Positions 15,509 through 23,522 of a stretch of 54,497 nt of DNA are shown one piece after another (within the stretch, counting starts at the first letter, position 1; every line of letters starts with the position of its first letter). The translations under genes were made by a program, and so were the position numbers. Source of the stretch: a bacterium (GTDB lineage: Bacteria > Planctomycetota > B15-G4). The DNA is taken from positions 1 to 54,497 of the forward strand of contig JAUIEF010000014.1 of NCBI GenBank assembly GCA_030428785.1, read 5' to 3'. The notes below the pieces were generated by a model, which made no database searches, was not told the DNA's origin, and saw only the letters and a program-made list of their open reading frames with translations.

Positions 15509-16927
15509 TCAGAGACGGACGTACTCGAAGTCGATGGGCTGGTCGTTGATGCCCTTCGGGGGCGGCGCGATCCAGTTGGCGAACTTGCCGGGCTCGACGC
15601 ACTTCTGCATGAGGCTGTGCACGTACGCCTTGTCGGCCTCGCTGGGCAGCCACTCGTCCTTGCGGGCCTCCCACTCCGACGCGGACATGGGGTTGCCGTC
15701 GATGTCGAAGTGCAGCCCGGCGAAGCTGCCGATGTTCCGGTTGAAGCGGCGGTGCGGCAGGCGGAAGCGGAAGTCCTCGATGCCGGCCTTGTCGAGGATC
15801 TTGTTCCAGTAGTTCACGCCCTTCTGGTTGTCCTCGATGTAGTCCTCGCGCAGCACCTCGTTCATCGCGTTGCGGAGCGGCACCTGCTCGGTGACGAGCT
15901 TGCCGTCCTGCCACACGGTGACCTCCTTCATCTGGTCGAGGCCGGTGTGCTCGGTGTAGTTCTTCTGCTCCCAGGCGCGACCCTTCAGGCTGCTGCCGAA
16001 GAAGTTCGCCGAGTTGCTCGACACCTCGCCGCCGTACAGGTCGTTGCTGCTGCTCGACCAGAAGTTGATGTACTTCTGGATCGTCGGCAGGTCGATGACG
16101 CCGTGCTTGCGCGGGTCGTCCTTCGGGTGCTCGTTCATGATCTGCGTGGCGCGCTCGATGATGCGGCCGACGCCCGTCTGGCCCACGAACATGTGGTGGG
16201 CCTCCTCGGTGAGCATGAAGCGGCATGTGCGCGCGAGCGGGTCGAAGCCGGACTCGGCGAGGCTGAGCAGCTGGAACTTGCCGTCGCGGTCCGTGAACAT
16301 CGTGAAGCAGAAGAAGTCGAGCCAGCTCGTGATGGGCTCGTTGAACGTGCCCAGGATGCGCGGGTGGTCCGGGTTGCCGCTGCGGCGCTCGAGCAGCTCC
16401 TCGGCCTCCTCGCGACCGTCCTTCCCGAAGTACGTCTGGAGCAGGTAGACCATCGCCCAGAGGTGGCGGCCCTCCTCGACGTTGACCTGGAACAGGTTGC
16501 GCATGTCGTAGAGGCTCGGCGCGGTGTGCGCGAGCATGCGCTGCTGCTCGACGGAGGCCGGCTCCGTGTCCGCCTGCGTCACGATGATGCGGCGCAGCCA
16601 GTTGCGGTACTCGCCGGGCACCTGCTGCCAGGCGTCTTCGCCGAGGTGGTCGCCGAAGCCGATCTTGCGGTCCTTCTCGCGGTCCGCGAGGAAGATGCCC
16701 CAGCGGTACTCGGGCATCTTCACGTAGCCGAACTGCGCCCAGCCGTCGGAGTCCACGGAGACGGCCGTGCGCAGGTACACGTCGTTGTTGTTGAAGTCCG
16801 TCGGGCCCATCTCCTTCCACCAGTCGATGTACTGCGGCAGCCAGTGCTCGAGCGCGCGCTGCAGACGACGGTCCGACGAGAGGTCGACGTTGTTCGGGAT
16901 CTTGCTCTCGTAGTCGATGGCGGTCAT
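15509..16927 (-). CDS. boxB: benzoyl-CoA 2,3-epoxidase oxygenase subunit BoxB
   Basis: BoxB is the diiron oxygenase that epoxidises benzoyl-CoA with O2 in the aerobic hybrid pathway. At 472 residues it has almost the length of the Azoarcus enzyme. The diiron ligand pattern is intact: Glu122, EEGRH (Glu152, His155), Asp213 and EEAHH (Glu242, His245), as expected for the BoxB group of ferritin-like oxygenases. The ATG at 16927 has a GAGGAA ribosome site. It follows boxC by 61 bases on the same strand. The enzyme needs electrons from the reductase BoxA; no boxA is in this window. Confidence 0.95.
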   Translation of the reverse strand: MTAIDYESKIPNNVDLSSDRRLQRALEHWLPQYIDWWKEMGPTDFNNNDVYLRTAVSVDSDGWAQFGYVKMPEYRWGIFLADREKDRKIGFGDHLGEDAWQQVPGEYRNWLRRIIVTQADTEPASVEQQRMLAHTAPSLYDMRNLFQVNVEEGRHLWAMVYLLQTYFGKDGREEAEELLERRSGNPDHPRILGTFNEPITSWLDFFCFTMFTDRDGKFQLLSLAESGFDPLARTCRFMLTEEAHHMFVGQTGVGRIIERATQIMNEHPKDDPRKHGVIDLPTIQKYINFWSSSSNDLYGGEVSSNSANFFGSSLKGRAWEQKNYTEHTGLDQMKEVTVWQDGKLVTEQVPLRNAMNEVLREDYIEDNQKGVNYWNKILDKAGIEDFRFRLPHRRFNRNIGSFAGLHFDIDGNPMSASEWEARKDEWLPSEADKAYVHSLMQKCVEPGKFANWIAPPPKGINDQPIDFEYVRL

Positions 16928-16988
16928 GTCGGGTTCCTCGGAAGGCTCGGTGGGCGAGGGGGGATGTCGGGTTCGGGGTGCGTCGGGA

Positions 16989-18656
16989 TCAGGTGCGCGT
17001 GAAGTCGAGCTCGGGCCGGTTCGGCGTGCCGTAGCACTGGAGCGCGCCGCGCTTGCCGACCGCGTTCGGCCGCTGGAAGATCCAGTTCTGCCAGGCCGAC
17101 AGGCGGCCGAAGATCTTGGTCTCGAGCGTCTCGGGGCCGGCGAAGCGCAGGTTGGCCTCGAGGCCGGTGAGCGCGTCGGGAGAGAACGACGCGCGCTCCT
17201 CGAGCGCGATGCGGATGTCGTCCTCCCAGTCGATGCCGTCGGGCGCGACGGTCGCGAGGCCCAGCTCGTCGGCGCGCTCCGCGTCGAGGACGCCGGCCTC
17301 GCCGAGGATCTCGTCCACGCGGGACGGATCGCCGAGGAAGCGCGTCTGGAGCCGCGTGAGCCCGTTCGACATGGGGAACGGCCCGCCGTTCATCGCCGTG
17401 ACGCCCATCGAGACGGGCTGGTCCGGATCGTTGAGCAGGTAGATGCGGTCCGCGGCGAGCGCGAGCTCGAGGAACGTGCCCGCGAAGGCCGTGCCCTCGT
17501 CCGCGATCGCGAAGACGCTGCGCGCCGTGAGGTCGACCCGCTTGAGCACGCGCTTCACGAAGAGGCGCACCTCGCGGACGAACCAGTCGTCGGCGGCGTC
17601 CGCGAGCAGGGCGTCCACGGCCGTGACCACGGCGGGGTCGCCGACCACGCGCAGGGTGATCGTGCCGATGTCGAGGTACTCGAGGCGCAGGTGGAGCAGC
17701 GCGTCGTCGAGCTCGCGGAACAGCTTGAAGAACCACCAGCCGCTGCCCTGCGCGCGGGCGTCGGCGGCGCTCTTCGGGCCGACGTCGTCGGGGAGCTGCA
17801 GCGTGATCGCCGCGGTGCGCGCGGCGCCGTCGATCGCGACGTCGACGAGGTCGTAGTGGATGCCCTCCTCGTCGAAGCGCGGCGCGACCGGCTCGAGTCG
17901 GACGCCCTCGGCGCCGGTCGGCGTCTCGGACGCCGCGACGAGCTCCTTCGCCGCCTCGCTCACGGCGTCGTCCCACTTCGAGAGCGGGGCGACGCCGTCC
18001 ACGAGGTCCCACTTCGCCGCGCGCTTGCCCTTGATGCCCTCCGCGATCGTGCAGAAGACGTCGGCGAGGTCGCGACGCACCATGCGCTTGTCGACGACGC
18101 GCGTGAGTCCGCCCGTGCCGGGGAGCACACCGAGCAGCGGCAGCTCTGGCAAGGACACGGCGGAGTTGCGGTCGTCGACCAGCAGGATCCTGTCGGCGGC
18201 GAGCGCGAGCTCGTAGCCGCCGCCGCTGGCCGTGCCGTTGAGGGCGGCCAGCGTCTTGAGTCCGGAGTGATCGCTCGCGTCCTCGATGTAGAGCCGCGTC
18301 TCGTTGGTGTACTTGCAGAAGTTCACCTTGAACGCGTGCGGGGACGTCCTGAGCATCACGATGTTCGCGCCCGCGCAGAACACGCGGTCGAGGTTGCCCG
18401 TGAGCACGACGCAGCGCACCTCCGGATGCTCGAACCGCAGGTGCTGGTAGGCCGCCGCCAGCTCGATGTCGACGCCGAGGTCGTAGCTGTTGAGCTTGAG
18501 GCGGTAGTGGTCGTGGAGGCCGCGGTCCTCCTGCACGTTCATGCGCAGGGTCGCGATCGGCCCGTCGACGTCGAGCTGCCAGTGGACGAAGTCCTCCGGC
18601 CGACGGTGGAAGTCGTAGTGCGCGAGAGAGGCCGCGGGTGTCTCGGTCGCCGTCAC
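16989..18656 (-). CDS. boxC: 2,3-epoxybenzoyl-CoA dihydrolase BoxC
   Basis: BoxC opens the epoxide ring of 2,3-epoxybenzoyl-CoA, giving 3,4-didehydroadipyl-CoA semialdehyde and formate. The 555-residue protein is a double crotonase-fold chain, the length normal for BoxC. The oxyanion-hole regions are LDRVFCAGANIVMLRTSPHAFKVNF split over the first fold and TASGGGYELALAADRILLVDD, with a second crotonase-like part after residue ~300. The start is a GTG at 18656. It is divergent from the regulator boxR and first in the boxC-boxB unit. Confidence 0.93.
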   Translation of the reverse strand: MTATETPAASLAHYDFHRRPEDFVHWQLDVDGPIATLRMNVQEDRGLHDHYRLKLNSYDLGVDIELAAAYQHLRFEHPEVRCVVLTGNLDRVFCAGANIVMLRTSPHAFKVNFCKYTNETRLYIEDASDHSGLKTLAALNGTASGGGYELALAADRILLVDDRNSAVSLPELPLLGVLPGTGGLTRVVDKRMVRRDLADVFCTIAEGIKGKRAAKWDLVDGVAPLSKWDDAVSEAAKELVAASETPTGAEGVRLEPVAPRFDEEGIHYDLVDVAIDGAARTAAITLQLPDDVGPKSAADARAQGSGWWFFKLFRELDDALLHLRLEYLDIGTITLRVVGDPAVVTAVDALLADAADDWFVREVRLFVKRVLKRVDLTARSVFAIADEGTAFAGTFLELALAADRIYLLNDPDQPVSMGVTAMNGGPFPMSNGLTRLQTRFLGDPSRVDEILGEAGVLDAERADELGLATVAPDGIDWEDDIRIALEERASFSPDALTGLEANLRFAGPETLETKIFGRLSAWQNWIFQRPNAVGKRGALQCYGTPNRPELDFTRT

Positions 18657-18740
18657 GGGTCTGGGGTCTCCGGGTTCGGGGCGGGCCGTCGCCTCCGCGC
18701 TCCTCGGCGGCGTCGGGCCCTCGAATCAAGGCATGAGGAG

Positions 18741-18781
18741 AATATATCTTGCCCCTCCCGCGCAAGCATCGGTATTATATT
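18741..18781. promoter_or_regulatory. AT-rich divergent promoter/operator between boxC and boxR
   Basis: This 41-base island is far richer in A/T than its surroundings. It contains an inverted repeat CTTGC (18748-18752) / GCAAG (18762-18766). For boxR, TTGCCC (18749-18754) and TATTAT (18773-18778) are 18 bases apart. Leftward, TATATT (18746-18741) could serve as the boxC -10. A BoxR-type repressor released by benzoyl-CoA would bind here; that is inference from the family. Confidence 0.5.
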
Positions 18782-18819
18782 TCCTGTTCTCGTCGCCAAT
18801 CCCCGTCCGAGCCCGCTCC

Positions 18820-19560
18820 ATGCGCCCCGAATCGCTGCTCCAGGAGGTCGGCCGCCGGCTGCGAGCCGCGCGCCGGGACCGGGACCTCACCCTCAAGGAG
18901 GCCGCGGGCCGCGCCGGCGTGAGCACCCGCTACCTGCGCATGGCCGAGGCCGGCGAGGCGAACCTCTCGCTGCTCAAGCTCGCGGCCCTCGCCCGGGCGT
19001 TGAGGATCCGCCTGGCCGACCTCTGCGACCTGCCCCTCGCCGCGGCCCCCGAGCTGCGCATCGCCCTGCTCGGCCTCCGCGGGTGCGGCAAGTCGAGCGT
19101 CGGCCGCGCGCTCGCCCGGCAGCTCGAGGTGCCCTTCGTGGAGCTCGACGCCCTCGTCGAGGAGCGCGCCGGCATCCCGCTCGGCGAGGTCTTCTCGCTC
19201 CACGGCGACGCGTTCTACCGCGAGCTCCAGCGCGAGGCGCTCGAGGCCTGGCTCGCGCAGAACGGCACGGGCGTGATCGCCACCGGCGGCTCGCTCGTCA
19301 ACGACGAGGACACCTTCCGGCGGCTGCGCGAGACGTGCCGCACCGTGTGGCTGCGCGCGACGCCCGAGGAGCACTGGCGCCGCGTCGTCGGCCAGGGCGA
19401 CCTGCGACCGATCCGTGATCGGCCTCGGGCCATGACCGAGCTGCGCACGCTCCTCGAGAGCCGCGAGCCTCGCTACGCGCAGGCGGACCTCGCGGTCGAC
19501 ACCATGGACACGGACCCGACCACGCTCGCCCACCGCATCAGCGCCTGGGCGCTGGACTGA
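18820..19560 (+). CDS. boxR: benzoyl-CoA-responsive regulator BoxR/BzdR (HTH + shikimate-kinase-like domain)
   Basis: This 246-residue protein has an XRE-type helix-turn-helix (residues ~9-62) joined to a shikimate-kinase-like domain (~79-246). The P-loop is GLRGCGKS (85-92), and the Asp and Arg that hold shikimate in the enzyme lie in ELDALVEERAG and AFYRE; the GGG motif reads GGS. In BzdR and BoxR this domain binds benzoyl-CoA and lifts repression of the catabolic genes. The divergent position to boxC fits. I chose the ATG at 18820; starting at 18733 would run the gene through the operator. Confidence 0.9.
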   Translation: MRPESLLQEVGRRLRAARRDRDLTLKEAAGRAGVSTRYLRMAEAGEANLSLLKLAALARALRIRLADLCDLPLAAAPELRIALLGLRGCGKSSVGRALARQLEVPFVELDALVEERAGIPLGEVFSLHGDAFYRELQREALEAWLAQNGTGVIATGGSLVNDEDTFRRLRETCRTVWLRATPEEHWRRVVGQGDLRPIRDRPRAMTELRTLLESREPRYAQADLAVDTMDTDPTTLAHRISAWALD

Positions 19561-19603
19561 GGCGCCGCACGCCCGGAGTCGCGGACGGTCAGCCGGCGTC
19601 GGA

Positions 19604-19625
19604 CCCCGCGTGTCGCGCCGCGGGG
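19604..19625. terminator. hairpin between convergent boxR and subtilase genes
   Basis: CCCCGCG / CGCGGGG, 7 bp with an 8-base loop, lying in the 81-base gap between two stop codons. No T-run on either strand, so it may work with Rho or as an mRNA end barrier for both sides. Confidence 0.45.
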
Positions 19626-19641
19626 CATCCGCCGCCGACCC

Positions 19642-21552
19642 TCACGGCGTCGTGCTCATGAGCGCGTTGCTCAACGCGCCGCCGTGCACCGGGACCGACA
19701 CGTCGACCACGCCCATCTGGTACCAGAGCTGCGTCCCCGACGGCTGCCCCGCGGGGAACGAGACGGTGCCCGTCACGGAGCCGTTCACGTCGAGCAGCAG
19801 GAGGATCTGCGAGAAGAACGGCCACGCGTGGAGCGTCCCGCCGAGGAAGGGCGTGGGTTGGGAGTCGCCCGAGAGCCACAGCAGCGCGAGCCCGAGCGGC
19901 GCGCCGTCCTCCAGGGTCAGCGAGAGCGGGGAGCCGGGCGTGAGGTCGCCGGAGCCCGTGAGCCGCGGCACGCCCAGCAGGCCGGGCGTCCCGCCGCCGA
20001 GGTCGTCCCAACGCGGCAGGAAGTAGTCCGGTAGCTTCGCGAGCAGGCCGTCCATCTGCGGCAACGGCCCGATGTTGCCGCCGAGCCCCTGCGGGGCGCC
20101 CGTGCTCGAGAGCAGCAGACGCACGTCCCGCGGCGGGAGGCGCGCGCCGCCCGTCGCCACGGCCGCCTCCTGGACGAGGCAGCAGAGGCCTGCGACGAGC
20201 GCGGCGGCCGACGAGGTCCCGGAGAAGCCGTTGTTGTAGGCCTGGTCCGGGTCGCCGCCGACGGTGAGCCAGTTGCCGCCGAGCGTCACGACGTTCTGGC
20301 CCCAGCCCTGCACGTCCACCCGCTTGCCGTACGTGCTGAAGGAGAGCTTGTCGTGCGCGAGGCTCGCCGTGCCCGCGCCCACGATGATCGCTCCCGAGTC
20401 GCCCATCTGCCGGTACGGGAAGTAGGCCGCCGCGTCGAGGTTCTGCGAGCCGTTGCCCGCGGCCGCCACGACGACGACGCCGGCGTCCACGCCCGCCTTC
20501 ACGATGACGAACATCGCCGGATCGGTCTCCGCCGGCGCGAGTCCGCCGCCCTGGCCGAACGCCTGCATCTCGAGCAGCACGACGTCGCCGAACGCGGAGT
20601 CCGCGACGGCGTTCATCACGGCCGTCTCGCGTCGCGGTCCCTCCTCGACGCTCCACTCGGTGTAGACGCCGACCGACGCGCCCGGCGCGATGCCGTTCAC
20701 GCCGTAGCCGTTCATGCCCGCCGACGTCACGCCGAGCACCGACGTGCCGTGGTCGTCCCAGCCCATGACGTACACGTCGGGGTGGATCGTCTGCCCCGGC
20801 TCCGGCGTGATCGGCTGGTCGACGAGGTCCTCGTGCCCCAGGTTCCACCCGTACTCGCAGTCCGCGAGCCGGATGCCCTGCCCGCGCCAGCCCTCGGCCC
20901 AGGCCGACGCGACGTCGAAGCCCGGGTCGGGCGCCATGTACACCTGGTTCGGCGAGAGGTCGGAGGTCGTGGGCGGGAAGTCCTCGGGCGGCGGCGCGCC
21001 GAGCGCCTGCAGGTGGACGAACTCGACGCCCGGCTGCCCGCGGAGACGCTCGCCGAGGAGCGCGAGCGTCGACGGGTCGACGTCGGCGGGAGCGACCACG
21101 CGGAGCAGGCCGGCGAGGTCCGGCTGGGCGCGTCCGCTCCGAGCCGCCGCGCGCGCCTCGACGGCGGCGAGCCGCTCGGGCGGCGTCCCCAGGAGCGGCC
21201 GGAACGCGAGGCCCTCCGTCGCCGCGAGTTCACCGAGCGCGGAGAGGTCGGCGTCCACGAGGCTCCGGAGCCCGCCGTCGGGCGTCGCGCGACCGCGCAC
21301 CGCGTCGTCGAGCTTCACGACGAGCCGCCACCGGACGCCCTCCGCGGCGTCCGCGGGGATCGGCGGCACGCTCACGGGACCCGGATCGAGCGCCCGCCGG
21401 GGGACCAGCCGCGCCCCCGCGAGCGGCGCGATCCCGGGCGCGCCCTCCGACGGCTCGACCTGCCCCCGGACCGCCGCCGTGCCGAGGAGCACGACGAGCA
21501 GCCACGAGAGGGCGCACGGAGCCCGATGCGGGGCCAAGGACGGGAGGTGCAT
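19642..21552 (-). CDS. secreted subtilisin-like serine peptidase (S8) with lineage-type C-terminal module
   Basis: This 636-residue peptidase has a signal peptide (cleavage near AAVRG|QVEP, residue ~30), a long pro-region to ~200, and an S8 catalytic domain. The triad is Asp231 (RLADCEYGW), His268 (DDHGTSVLG) and Ser447 (GFSGTSSAA), with oxyanion Asn367 (AAAGNGS). Residues ~530-636 form a separate beta-rich module (LTPGSPLSLTL, PFLGGTLHAWP, FPAGQPSGTQLWYQM). I have seen modules of this kind at the ends of many secreted proteins in one planctomycete lineage; this is memory, not a search. The role is probably extracellular or cell-surface protein turnover. Confidence 0.88.
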   Translation of the reverse strand: MHLPSLAPHRAPCALSWLLVVLLGTAAVRGQVEPSEGAPGIAPLAGARLVPRRALDPGPVSVPPIPADAAEGVRWRLVVKLDDAVRGRATPDGGLRSLVDADLSALGELAATEGLAFRPLLGTPPERLAAVEARAAARSGRAQPDLAGLLRVVAPADVDPSTLALLGERLRGQPGVEFVHLQALGAPPPEDFPPTTSDLSPNQVYMAPDPGFDVASAWAEGWRGQGIRLADCEYGWNLGHEDLVDQPITPEPGQTIHPDVYVMGWDDHGTSVLGVTSAGMNGYGVNGIAPGASVGVYTEWSVEEGPRRETAVMNAVADSAFGDVVLLEMQAFGQGGGLAPAETDPAMFVIVKAGVDAGVVVVAAAGNGSQNLDAAAYFPYRQMGDSGAIIVGAGTASLAHDKLSFSTYGKRVDVQGWGQNVVTLGGNWLTVGGDPDQAYNNGFSGTSSAAALVAGLCCLVQEAAVATGGARLPPRDVRLLLSSTGAPQGLGGNIGPLPQMDGLLAKLPDYFLPRWDDLGGGTPGLLGVPRLTGSGDLTPGSPLSLTLEDGAPLGLALLWLSGDSQPTPFLGGTLHAWPFFSQILLLLDVNGSVTGTVSFPAGQPSGTQLWYQMGVVDVSVPVHGGALSNALMSTTP

Positions 21553-21612
21553 GCGTGGAACTGCGGAGAAGGAGCCGAGGAGGGAGTCGCGCGAGCGCCT
21601 CGGCGACCCTTC

Positions 21613-21621
21613 ATAGTATCA
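21613..21621 (-). promoter_or_regulatory. extended -10 promoter for the subtilase gene
   Basis: Read leftward the sequence is TGATACTAT, an extended -10 (TG-x-TACTAT) 60 bases before the start codon, in a small A/T-rich patch. No convincing -35 is visible, as is common for extended -10 promoters. Confidence 0.45.
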
Positions 21622-21683
21622 GCGATCCCGCTTCGTGGGGACGTGACGAGACGGTTCGGAACGGGTTCGGATCCGCCCGCCGG

Positions 21684-22730
21684 TCACGGCGCCCCGTCGA
21701 GGTGCAGCACGTAGTCCACGAGCCGGTTCTCGGCCCAGTACCGGTCGGCGTCCCTCGGCCCGGGCCGGGACGACACGAAGCCGCAGTGCCCGCCGTGGTC
21801 GCTCAACGCGAGCCGGACGGCCGGCGCCGCCCGGAGCTCGCCGAGCTGCGAGTCGTCGAAGGGCACGAGCAGATCGTCGCGCGCGTGGATGACGAGGCTC
21901 GGCACGCGGAGCGCGGCGAGCACGCGCCGACAGCTCGCCTCGCGGTAGTAGTCGTCCACGTCGGCGAAGCCGCAGTCGGGCGCCGTCGCCGCCGCGTCGA
22001 ACTCGCGGAGCGTCCGCGCGCCCTCGACGCGCGCGACGTCGTAGCGCCGCGGGTCGAGCTGGGCGCGCCGCACGTACGTCGCCTTGAGCCGCCGCAGGAA
22101 CGAGTTGCGGTACACGCCCAACCCGCGCCGGCCGTCGATGTTCGCCGCGCAGTGGGCGAGGTCCACCACGGGCGACACGGCGACGATGCTGCGGACCGAC
22201 GCGGGCGCGTCGTCCGCCCACAGGCCGCCGAGCCGCAGCACGACGTTGCCGCCCATGGAGAAGCCCGCGAGGTGGACGCCCGTGCAACGCGCCTCGCCGT
22301 CGAGCTCCCGCACCACGGCCTCGAGGTCCGCCACGAGCCCCGCGTGGTAGAGCGACCCGGCGAGGTGCTCGGTGTCGCCGCAGTTGCGCACGTTGAGACG
22401 CACGACGTGCAGGCCGGCCGCGTGCGCCTTGCGGACCGTGCCGCGCATGTACGGACGGTCGGCGTGCCCGGCGAGCCCGTGCACGATGACGAGCACGGGC
22501 GACGGGTCGGGGCGCCACGAGCAGAGCGCGAGCACGCGCGTGTCGCCGTCGACGCGGAACACGCGCTCCTCGAACACGGGCACCGGCTGCTTCACGTCGC
22601 GTCGCACGAACATCGACGCGAGCGTCATGCGGTGGAAGCCGCGCAGCAGCGGGTGCGGCTCGAACGCGTCGAGGACGGGAGCGCCGGCGTCCCGGGCGGC
22701 CCGGGCCCCTGGGTCTGCGACGCGGCTCAT
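21684..22730 (-). CDS. alpha/beta hydrolase, YheT family
   Basis: This 348-residue protein belongs to the YheT-like alpha/beta hydrolases, which are poorly characterised esterases or lipases. The fold motifs are VIVHGLAGHADRPYMRG, RLNVRNCGDTEHL and the nucleophile elbow GFSMGGN with Ser158. Asp285/286 (HARDDLLVP) and His315 (GGHCGF) would complete the triad. The start codon at 22730 overlaps the stop of the methyltransferase gene (ATGA), so the two are translated together. The substrate is not known. Confidence 0.85.
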   Translation of the reverse strand: MSRVADPGARAARDAGAPVLDAFEPHPLLRGFHRMTLASMFVRRDVKQPVPVFEERVFRVDGDTRVLALCSWRPDPSPVLVIVHGLAGHADRPYMRGTVRKAHAAGLHVVRLNVRNCGDTEHLAGSLYHAGLVADLEAVVRELDGEARCTGVHLAGFSMGGNVVLRLGGLWADDAPASVRSIVAVSPVVDLAHCAANIDGRRGLGVYRNSFLRRLKATYVRRAQLDPRRYDVARVEGARTLREFDAAATAPDCGFADVDDYYREASCRRVLAALRVPSLVIHARDDLLVPFDDSQLGELRAAPAVRLALSDHGGHCGFVSSRPGPRDADRYWAENRLVDYVLHLDGAP

Positions 22731-23464
22731 GCGCTGCGCGTCGGGGATCCGCCGGGGCGTTTCCTCAGGAGCGCGCCGAGCGTGCCCGAGTTCTTGAAGT
22801 GGTCCCAGATGAGCCACTTGAGCGGCGGGAACCACTTGTAGCGGCGGCACTCGAACATCGGGATGACGTGCTCGAACCGCTCGACGTCGGCGCCCGCGGC
22901 GTGCGCGTGCTCCGTGACGCCCTCCTTGCCGAACGAGTGCTGGTGCCCGTACAGGAAGTAGTCCTTCTTGCAGTGCGGGCAGAGCGTCTTCTCGATCTGG
23001 ATGCAGTACGGCACCGAGATGAGCACGTACCTCGACGAGACGCGCACGAGCTCGGAGAACGCACGCCCCGGGTCGTCGAGGTGCTCGAGCAGGTCGGTGC
23101 ACAGAACGAGCGGGAAGGTGTCGTCGTCGAACGGGATGTCGTAGATGCTGCCCGCCGTGAACATGACGCCGTCGCGCTCGGAGGCGGTGTGGCGCTCGGA
23201 GCGGCGCACGGAGAGGTCCATGCCGACGGCGCGCGACGCGCCCGAGTTCGTCACGACGTCGCGGCTCAGCGCGCCGTCGCCGCAACCGGCGTCGAGGATC
23301 ACGCCCGTGAGGTCGCCCGGCAGCAACCGGTGCACGAGCGTCCGGCGGTGCTTCCAGCTCTCCTCGTGCTCGCCGGAGATGAGGTAGGTGTCGGCCTCGT
23401 ACTCGTAGAACTCCCGGTACAGCTCGGGCGTGTTCTCGGCGGGGGAGGGCGTGGTGGCGGGCAT
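22727..23464 (-). CDS. SAM-dependent class I methyltransferase with an inserted Cys/His pattern
   Basis: This 245-residue protein has a Rossmann-type methyltransferase fold: motif I VILDAGCGDG (55-64), an acidic end to strand 2 (GMDLS), and DLLEHLDDPGRAFSELVR. After strand 5 comes TLCPHCKKDYFLYGHQHSF, with Cys162, Cys165, His174 and His176 placed as in a small zinc site, which is unusual in plain methyltransferases. It might methylate a lipid-linked or glycan substrate. It is the first gene of a two-gene unit with the YheT-type hydrolase. Confidence 0.78.
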   Translation of the reverse strand: MPATTPSPAENTPELYREFYEYEADTYLISGEHEESWKHRRTLVHRLLPGDLTGVILDAGCGDGALSRDVVTNSGASRAVGMDLSVRRSERHTASERDGVMFTAGSIYDIPFDDDTFPLVLCTDLLEHLDDPGRAFSELVRVSSRYVLISVPYCIQIEKTLCPHCKKDYFLYGHQHSFGKEGVTEHAHAAGADVERFEHVIPMFECRRYKWFPPLKWLIWDHFKNSGTLGALLRKRPGGSPTRSA

Positions 23465-23484
23465 GGGTTCGGGCTCCGCGGAGG

Positions 23485-23490
23485 ATTCTA
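23485..23490 (-). promoter_or_regulatory. -10-like element for the methyltransferase gene
   Basis: Read leftward the bases are TAGAAT, five of six positions of the -10 consensus, 20 bases before the start codon. The region where a -35 would lie is inside the GC-rich mqnD terminator hairpin, so the match is only partly supported. Confidence 0.3.
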
Positions 23491-23491
23491 A

Positions 23492-23514
23492 CCCGGGGCG
23501 ACGGCGGCCCCGGG
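23492..23514 (-). terminator. hairpin after mqnD
   Basis: CCCGGGGC / GCCCCGGG, an 8-bp perfect stem with a 7-base loop, 8 bases after the mqnD stop codon. No T-run follows. Confidence 0.45.
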
Positions 23515-23522
23515 GCGGGGGA

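Noticed and set aside
16917..19418. Long rightward open frame antisense to boxC
   Set aside because: Val/Arg/Glu-rich with no motif; boxC on the other strand is certain.
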